Below are positions 58,566 through 64,000 of a stretch of 64,000 nucleotides of DNA, piece after piece. The notes below the pieces were generated by a model. The model was not told where the DNA came from, made no database searches, and saw only the letters and a list, made by a program, of their open reading frames with translations. This DNA comes from Sphingopyxis macrogoltabida. Its GTDB lineage: Bacteria > Pseudomonadota > Alphaproteobacteria > Sphingomonadales > Sphingomonadaceae. Position 1 is the first letter of the stretch, and every line of letters starts with the position of its first letter. Position numbers and translations under genes: made by a program. The stretch lies in the NCBI GenBank assembly GCA_003241685.1, contig QFPJ01000005.1, positions 50,844 through 114,843 on the forward strand, in the 5' to 3' direction.

Positions 58566-59416
58566 TGCTGCGGTCGCTGTTTCGCAACCCGATCAACCTG
58601 CTGATCGCGGTCGTCGCCCTGCTCGTGCTGGTGTCGATGACGGTGTCGATCGTGCCCGAGGACAAGCAGGTCGTCGTCCTGCGCGTGGGCGAGGTCTATG
58701 GGACCAAGAACGCCTATAAGCCGAACGAGGAGTTCGGCCAGTCGGGCGCGGGTCTGCTGTTCACGCTGCCCTTCGCCGACACGGTCCAGATGATCGACAA
58801 GCGCATCCTGGGCATCAACATGGAACGCCAGCAGGTGCTTTCGACCGATCAGCAGCGGTTGCAGGTCGACGCCTTCGCGCGTTTCCGCATCACCAATCCG
58901 GTGCGCATGTACACCGCGATCCGCACCGAGGAGCGGCTCCAGCAACAGCTGGCGACGATCCTCGGCTCGTCGCTGCGCAACGAATTGGGCAAGCGGACCT
59001 TCGCGACCCTGCTGTCGCCCGAACGCGGCGCGGTGATGGACAATATCCAGGTCGCGCTCAATCGCGAGGCGCAGAAATATGGCGCGGAGATCATCGACGT
59101 GCGGATCAAGCGCGCCGACCTGCCCGAAGGCGCGACGCTGGAGGCGGCGTATAATCGCATGCGCACCGCGCGCCAGCAGGAAGCGATCGCGATCCGCGCC
59201 GAAGGGCAGAAGGAGGCACAGGTGATCCGCGGCACCGCCGATGGTGAAGCGGCGCGTATCTATGCCGGCAGTTTCGGCAAAGACCCCGAATTTTACGATT
59301 TCTACCGGGCGATGCAAAGCTATCGGCAGACCTTCCTGGGCGAAAATAATCAGGGCGGGACGTCGATCATCCTGTCGCCTGAAAACGAATATCTGCGACG
59401 CTTTCGCGGAAATTGA
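58565..59416 (+). CDS. hflC: FtsH protease modulator subunit HflC
   Basis: 283 residues from ATG 58565, six bases after AGGGAGG; a GTG at 58562 is too close to it. An N-terminal membrane helix (about 9-27), an SPFH domain ('VPEDKQVVVLRVGEVYGT', 'FTLPFADTVQMIDKRIL') and the helix 'MRTARQQEAIAIRAEGQKEAQVIRGTADGEAARIYA' identify HflC. It forms the hetero-oligomer with HflK encoded directly upstream. Confidence 0.95.
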   Translation: MLRSLFRNPINLLIAVVALLVLVSMTVSIVPEDKQVVVLRVGEVYGTKNAYKPNEEFGQSGAGLLFTLPFADTVQMIDKRILGINMERQQVLSTDQQRLQVDAFARFRITNPVRMYTAIRTEERLQQQLATILGSSLRNELGKRTFATLLSPERGAVMDNIQVALNREAQKYGAEIIDVRIKRADLPEGATLEAAYNRMRTARQQEAIAIRAEGQKEAQVIRGTADGEAARIYAGSFGKDPEFYDFYRAMQSYRQTFLGENNQGGTSIILSPENEYLRRFRGN

Positions 59417-59432
59417 CGCAATCCCGGCCGGA

Positions 59433-59475
59433 TGAACGGAACCTGCCGGCGCCGTTCATGTTCAAATGGCGTTCA
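59433..59475 (+). promoter_or_regulatory. Cluster of GTTCA/TGAAC pentamers upstream of the Do-protease gene
   Basis: GTTCA occurs at 59454, 59460 and 59471, and its reverse TGAAC at 59433, within 43 bases. An ATGGC-GTTCA-GCCAT palindrome (59466-59480) overlaps the last copy. The cluster lies about 80-120 bases upstream of the start codon and may be a regulator-binding array. Confidence 0.4.
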
Positions 59476-59551
59476 GCCATCGAATCGCAGACAGGCGCCG
59501 CCGGGGTTCGAGAGTTTTCGTGAGATTCTGAAGAGAAGAGGAATTTCGATC

Positions 59552-61045
59552 GTGCGTTATGTTTATGGCATCACTTCGGCGTTGCTGGCCGGCGGGACCG
59601 CGCTGGCGCTCGTCACCCAGTCCCCTGTCGGCGCGCAGGTCGCGCAGAATGAAGGCAGCGAGATTGCAAAGGTGGTGCCGCGCAGCGGCGCTCCCGAAAG
59701 CTTCGCCGACCTTGTCGAACAATTGCAGCCCGCCGTGGTCAACATTTCGACCAAGCAGGAAGTGACGCTCGGCGTCCGGCTCAATCCCTTCGCCGGCACG
59801 CGCGAACCGATCACCCAGGAACAGCAGGGTGGCGGGTCGGGCTTCCTGATCTCGACCGACGGCTATATCGTCACCAACAATCATGTCGTTTCGGGCGGTC
59901 CGCGCGGCGAGGCGGTGAACCAGGTCACGGTGACGCTGACCAACCGCAAGGAATATACGGCAAAGATCGTCGGCCGCGACGCGGCGTCCGACCTTGCGCT
60001 GCTGAAAATCGACGCGACGGGCCTGCCTTTCGTGAAATTCGCGCAGGGCAATGACGCGCGCGTCGGCGACTGGGTGGTCGCGATCGGCAATCCGCTGGGC
60101 CTCGGTTCGACCGTGACCGCGGGCATCATTTCGGCGGTGCAGCGCAATCTGGGTCAGGGGGGCGCCTATGACCGCTATATCCAGACCGATACCGCGATCA
60201 ACCGCGGCAATTCGGGCGGTCCGCTGTTCGACCTGAAGGGCAATGTCGTCGGCATCAACAATATGCTGATCTCGCCCGTCGGCGCCAATATCGGCGTCAA
60301 TTTCGCGATCCCGGCCGACGCCGCCATTCCCGTGATCGACGCGCTGCGCGCCGGTGAACGGGTCGAACGCGGCTATCTTGGCATCGGCATCGCGCCGGTC
60401 GACGAAGATCTGGCGGCGGCGCTCGGTCTGCCCAAGGAACGCGGCGAATTCGTGCAGCGCGTCGAACCCGACGGCGCCGCCGCCAAGGCGGGCCTGCGCC
60501 GCGGCGACGTGGTGACAAAGGTCAACGGCAGAGAGGTCACGCCGCAGCAGACGCTGTCCTATATCGTCGCCAATACCAAGCCGGGCACGCGTATCCCGCT
60601 GGAGGTGATCCGCGACGGAAAGACGATGACGCTGAACGCCGTCGTCGGCACGCGGCCGCCCGAGGAAGAGCTGGCGGGCACGAACTTCGATCCCGAGGAT
60701 GAACAGGCGATGCCGGAGGACCCGACCGGCGCCGCCGACAAGGCGATCCAGGATACTCTGGGCCTCGCCGTCCAGCCGCTGACCAGTGACATCGCGCGTG
60801 CGATCGGCGTCGACAGCGGCACCAAGGGCCTCGTCATCGGTGCCGCCTCGGCGAACAGCGACGCGGGCCGCAAGGGCCTGCGCCGCGGCGACGTGATCAT
60901 CAGCGCCAACCGCACCCCCGTCACGACCAGCGAGGCGCTGGCCAAGGTGCTCAGCGATGCCAAGGCGGCGAAACGCGACGCCGTGCTGCTGGAAATCCAG
61001 CGGCGCGGTCAGCCGTCGGCCTTCATCGCGGTGCGCATCAAGTAA
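59552..61045 (+). CDS. Do-family (DegP/DegQ/MucD-like) periplasmic serine endopeptidase
   Basis: 497 residues from GTG 59552, with AAGAGGAA upstream. A signal peptide ('YVYGITSALLAGGTALALVTQSPVGAQ') sends it to the periplasm. The trypsin-like triad is H111 (TNNHVV), D147 (ASDLALL) and S221 (RGNSGGPLF). Two PDZ domains follow (about 265-360 and 400-490, 'GYLGIGIAPVDEDLAAALGL' and 'LGLAVQPLTSDIARAIGV'). It degrades or refolds damaged envelope proteins. The position after hflKC is common in proteobacteria. A strong terminator follows. Confidence 0.95.
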   Translation: MRYVYGITSALLAGGTALALVTQSPVGAQVAQNEGSEIAKVVPRSGAPESFADLVEQLQPAVVNISTKQEVTLGVRLNPFAGTREPITQEQQGGGSGFLISTDGYIVTNNHVVSGGPRGEAVNQVTVTLTNRKEYTAKIVGRDAASDLALLKIDATGLPFVKFAQGNDARVGDWVVAIGNPLGLGSTVTAGIISAVQRNLGQGGAYDRYIQTDTAINRGNSGGPLFDLKGNVVGINNMLISPVGANIGVNFAIPADAAIPVIDALRAGERVERGYLGIGIAPVDEDLAAALGLPKERGEFVQRVEPDGAAAKAGLRRGDVVTKVNGREVTPQQTLSYIVANTKPGTRIPLEVIRDGKTMTLNAVVGTRPPEEELAGTNFDPEDEQAMPEDPTGAADKAIQDTLGLAVQPLTSDIARAIGVDSGTKGLVIGAASANSDAGRKGLRRGDVIISANRTPVTTSEALAKVLSDAKAAKRDAVLLEIQRRGQPSAFIAVRIK

Positions 61046-61068
61046 GCGCATCCTTCGGCTTCAGGGAA

Positions 61069-61105
61069 GGGCGCTGGACTTTCGGGTTCGGCGCCTTTCT
61101 TTTTG
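61069..61105 (+). terminator. Rho-independent terminator after the Do-protease gene
   Basis: GGGCGC (61069-61074) pairs with GCGCC(T) (61091-61096) across a 16-base loop, followed at once by TTTCTTTTT. It is the clearest intrinsic terminator in the window and ends the hflK-hflC-protease region. Confidence 0.75.
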
Positions 61106-61165
61106 CTTGCGCCCGGCGACGCATGTTCTCATTATGTTCTAATCCATCGAGTCGGGAGAAAGAGG

Positions 61166-61534
61166 ATGATCGGTTACGTGACGCTGGGTACGAACGATCT
61201 GGCGAAGGCGGCGGCCTTTTATGATGCGATCGCGGAGGAACTGGCGACGCCGCGCATGATGGAATTCGACACTTTCATCGCCTGGGGCAAGGAAGGCGGC
61301 GCCGCGGGCATCGGTCTCACCAAACCCTATGACGGCAAGGCGGCGACGGTCGGCAATGGCGTGATGGTGGCGCTGGAGGCGAAGGATCAGGAACAGGTCC
61401 GCCGCCTCTACGACATCGCGCTGGCCCATGGCGGCACTTGCGAAGGCCCGCCGGGACCGCGCGGCGAAGGCTTCTACGCCGGCTATTTCCGCGATCCCGA
61501 CGGCAACAAGCTCAACGCCTTCGTCATGGGATGA
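61166..61534 (+). CDS. VOC-family (glyoxalase/dioxygenase-like) protein
   Basis: 122 residues from ATG 61166, behind AGAAAGAGG. The paired beta-alpha-beta-beta-beta motif is visible: 'MIGYVTLGTNDLAKAAAFYDAIAEEL' and 'GFYAGYFRDPDGNKLNAFVMG'. Proteins of this fold are metal-dependent lyases, dioxygenases or binding proteins. The substrate cannot be told from the sequence. An ATGTTCT direct repeat with an 11-base period lies at 61123-61140. Confidence 0.9.
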   Translation: MIGYVTLGTNDLAKAAAFYDAIAEELATPRMMEFDTFIAWGKEGGAAGIGLTKPYDGKAATVGNGVMVALEAKDQEQVRRLYDIALAHGGTCEGPPGPRGEGFYAGYFRDPDGNKLNAFVMG

Positions 61535-61596
61535 TGCTTGGCAGCGCCGCTCCGCCGCTCTAGACCCGAGGCAGGGTTCCAGAGCGGAGGGTAGCG

Positions 61597-63192
61597 GTGA
61601 GCGACGCAGTCACGGCAGGCGAAATCTACATCGGTCTTGGCGGCGGCGGCGCGCCGGACGGGCCGCGCCAGTCGCTGGTGCTGAAGCGGGCGAACCGGCA
61701 CGGGTTGATCGCGGGCGCGACCGGGACCGGCAAGACGGTCACGCTGCAGGGGCTCGCCGAAAGCCTGTCGGCGGTCGGCGTCCCGGTGTTCGTCGCCGAT
61801 GTGAAGGGCGACCTTGCCGGCATGGCGATGGCGGGCAGCCCGACCGCCAAGACGCATGACGCCTTTGCCAAGCGCGCCGCCGAAATCGGCGACACCGACT
61901 GGACCTATCGCGACAATCCGGTGATTTTCTGGGATCTGTTCGGCGAACAGGGCCACCCGGTGCGCACCACGATTTCGGAGATGGGGCCGCTGCTGCTCGC
62001 GCGGCTGATGGGGCTCAACGAAACGCAGGAAGGCGTGCTCAACATCGCCTTTCGCGTCGCCGACGAACAGAATCTGCTGCTCCTCGACATGGGCGACCTG
62101 CAGGCGATGCTCGCCTGGTGCGCCGAAAATGCAAGCGATCTCGCGACCCGATATGGCAATGTGACGAAGGCGACCGTCGGCGCGATCCAGCGCCAGCTGC
62201 TGACGCTCGACAGCCAGGGCGGCGACCATTTCTTCGGCGAGCCCGCGCTCGACATCGCCGACATGATCCGCCTCGACGATCAGGGGCGCGGCTATGTCAA
62301 CATCCTCGCCGCCGACAAGCTGATGGCCAGCCCGCGGCTCTATGCGACCTTCCTGTTGTGGCTGCTTTCGGAAATGTTCGAAACGCTGCCCGAGGTCGGC
62401 GATCCCGACAAGCCGAAGCTCGTCTTCTTCTTCGACGAGGCGCATCTGCTGTTCGACGATGCGCCCAAGGCGCTGGTCGACAAGATCGAACAGGTGGTGC
62501 GCCTGATCCGATCGAAGGGCGTCGGCGTCTATTTCGTCACCCAGAACCCGATCGACGTGCCCGAGGAAGTGGCGGGCCAGCTCGGCAACCGGGTCCAGCA
62601 CGCGCTGCGCGCCTTTACCCCGCGCGACCAGAAAGCGGTGAAGGCCGCCGCCGACACTTTTCGCCCCAATCCCAAGGTCGACGTCGCGCGCGAGATCACC
62701 GAACTGAAGGTCGGTGAGGCGCTGGTGTCGCTGCTCATGCCCGACGGTGCGCCGTCGCCGGTCGAACGCACGCTGATCAAGCCGCCCTGTTCGCGCGCCG
62801 GCCCGCTCGACGCCAAGGAACGCGCGATCATCCAGTCGATCTCGCCGGTCGAGGGCAAATATGACACGATGGTGAACCGCGAAAGCGCCGAGGAATTGCT
62901 CGCCGCCAAGACCGAACAGGCGCAGGCTGCGGCGATCGAGGCCAAGGCGCAGGTCGAGGCCGACAAGCAGGCCGCTATCGCCGCCAAGGAAGAGGCGAAG
63001 CGCAAGGCGGCCGAGGAACGCGAACGCATCAGGCTGGAAAAAGCGGCGGCGCGCGAGGCCGCGAAGCCGAGCTTTGCGGAGAAAATGGCGCAGTCGGCGG
63101 CGCGATCCGCCGCGACCAGCCTGGGCCGTCAGGTCGCCGGAAAGTTCGGCGGCCAGCTGATGCGCGGCATATTGGGCAGCTTGTTCAAGTAA
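61597..63192 (+). CDS. HerA-like ATPase (DUF853 family)
   Basis: 531 residues from GTG 61597 with GCGGAGG upstream. It has Walker A GATGTGKTV (about 45-53), 'VFVADVKGDLAGMAM', Walker B 'KLVFFFDEAHLLFDD' and 'GVGVYFVTQNPIDVPEEVAGQLGNRVQHALRAFTPRD'. This is the DUF853 branch of HerA/FtsK-type P-loop ATPases. An alanine/lysine-rich coiled coil (about 430-495) precedes a short C-terminal 'GRQVAGKFGGQLMRGILGSLFK'. A DNA-processing role is assumed for the family but not proven for this branch. Confidence 0.93.
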   Translation: MSDAVTAGEIYIGLGGGGAPDGPRQSLVLKRANRHGLIAGATGTGKTVTLQGLAESLSAVGVPVFVADVKGDLAGMAMAGSPTAKTHDAFAKRAAEIGDTDWTYRDNPVIFWDLFGEQGHPVRTTISEMGPLLLARLMGLNETQEGVLNIAFRVADEQNLLLLDMGDLQAMLAWCAENASDLATRYGNVTKATVGAIQRQLLTLDSQGGDHFFGEPALDIADMIRLDDQGRGYVNILAADKLMASPRLYATFLLWLLSEMFETLPEVGDPDKPKLVFFFDEAHLLFDDAPKALVDKIEQVVRLIRSKGVGVYFVTQNPIDVPEEVAGQLGNRVQHALRAFTPRDQKAVKAAADTFRPNPKVDVAREITELKVGEALVSLLMPDGAPSPVERTLIKPPCSRAGPLDAKERAIIQSISPVEGKYDTMVNRESAEELLAAKTEQAQAAAIEAKAQVEADKQAAIAAKEEAKRKAAEERERIRLEKAAAREAAKPSFAEKMAQSAARSAATSLGRQVAGKFGGQLMRGILGSLFK

Positions 63193-63285
63193 GGCGGGTT
63201 TTTCCGGGCGCCGCGCCGGCCGCGCGATCGGACCGACAAATCTATCGGCTCGACAATCGTTGCGAATCGCGGCAGTATCGGTTGC

Positions 63286-64000
63286 ATGACAAAACCTATA
63301 TTACCTGGAGAGGTAGCCGCCGCCATCGTCGACCCCGTCGCCTATGGCCAATGGGATGCACTGCACGACCAGCTCGCCTGGGCGCGCGCCAAGGCGCCGC
63401 TGGCAGTCGCCGAAAATCCCGATTTCGACCCCTTCTGGCTCGTCACGCGCCATGCCGACATCATGGCGATCAGCAAGGATCCGCAGCGGTTCGCGAACGG
63501 CGTCCGGCCGACGGTGCTGACCAACCGCGACGGCGAAGCGATCGCCCGGGCCGCGACACCCAACAATGACGGCCATCTGGTGCGCTCGCTGGTCCAGATG
63601 GATGCGCCCGACCATATGAAATACCGGCTGCTGACCCAAAGCTGGTTCATGCCCAAGAATCTGAAGATCGTGGAGGACCGCATTCGCACCCTGGCCCGCG
63701 CCAGCATCGACCGGATGCTGGAACAGGGCGGCGAGACCGATTTCGCGCGCGACGTCGCGGCGCATTATCCGCTGCGCGTCATCATGGACATATTGGGCGT
63801 CCCCCCGGAAGACGAGCCGCGGATGCTGATGCTGACGCAGCAGTTGTTCGGGTCCACCGATCCCGAACTCAACCGCAGCCGCGAAGCGATCACCAGCGCC
63901 GAACAGGCGATCGCGATGCTGAATTATGTGATCGCCGATTTCGAAAATTATTTCCGCGACCTCACCGCCGACCGACGCGCCAACCCGCGCGAGGATATTG
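63286..64000 (+). CDS. Cytochrome P450, N-terminal part (cut by window end)
   Basis: 238 residues from ATG 63286 are visible and the frame is open to the end. It fits a bacterial class I P450: 'FDPFWLVTRHADIMAISKDPQRF', 'SLVQMDAPDHMKYRLLTQSWFMPKNL' (the C-helix region), 'RASIDRMLEQGGETDFARDVAAHYPLRVIMDILGVPPED'. The I helix, ExxR and heme-thiolate cysteine would lie beyond the window. Substrate unknown. No Shine-Dalgarno sequence is obvious. Confidence 0.93.
   Translation, partial: MTKPILPGEVAAAIVDPVAYGQWDALHDQLAWARAKAPLAVAENPDFDPFWLVTRHADIMAISKDPQRFANGVRPTVLTNRDGEAIARAATPNNDGHLVRSLVQMDAPDHMKYRLLTQSWFMPKNLKIVEDRIRTLARASIDRMLEQGGETDFARDVAAHYPLRVIMDILGVPPEDEPRMLMLTQQLFGSTDPELNRSREAITSAEQAIAMLNYVIADFENYFRDLTADRRANPREDI

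Overview
The window looks like a high-GC alphaproteobacterial chromosome, most likely a sphingomonad (Sphingomonas/Sphingopyxis type). The basis is the 180-kDa-class NAD-glutamate dehydrogenase, an acetoacetyl-CoA reductase, the mrp and hflK-hflC-Do-protease neighbourhood, and strongly GC-biased third codon positions that create very long antisense open frames. The genus is inference. I see no tRNA, rRNA, IS element, CRISPR array or phage gene.

Region 1 (1-30.2 kb) is one functional block around a giant repetitive protein of more than 7,060 residues, whose 5' end lies outside the window. It carries CARDB, beta-propeller, putative-Ig, Rhs-like, dockerin-like, alpha/beta-hydrolase, matrixin-like, PKD and cohesin-like modules. 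Tightly coupled downstream on the same strand are a DUF3467 protein, a GAF-HlyD fusion, a PqqD-like/M50 protease/HlyD fusion and a short SecA-like ATPase. A second membrane-fusion protein and a TolC-family protein converge on them from the other strand. The best reading is a dedicated export and maturation system for the giant protein, powered by a SecA-like motor instead of an ABC transporter. This is the main candidate for a novel system here.

Region 2 (30.4-43.4 kb) is dense in signalling: an ECF sigma factor converging on a Ser/Thr kinase with a long helical C-terminal region; a NarL-type response regulator converging on and overlapping a 7TMR-DISM histidine kinase; an OsmC-like protein; a PhoB-type winged-helix/kinase/TPR fusion; two lipoproteins with calcium-loop-like motifs; and a PAS protein. 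Several intergenic regions hold symmetric or 11-bp-periodic sites that may be operators.

Region 3 (43.5-64 kb) is mostly housekeeping: NAD-GDH, a ribbon-helix-helix protein, a membrane-tethered LuxR-type regulator, PhbB, a probable minus-strand operon (mrp, CoA-binding protein, lipoprotein, molybdopterin oxidoreductase beta subunit, hemH, then a DUF1963 protein), then hflK-hflC, a Do-type periplasmic protease with a clear terminator, a VOC-family protein, a HerA-like ATPase and a cytochrome P450 cut off by the window end.
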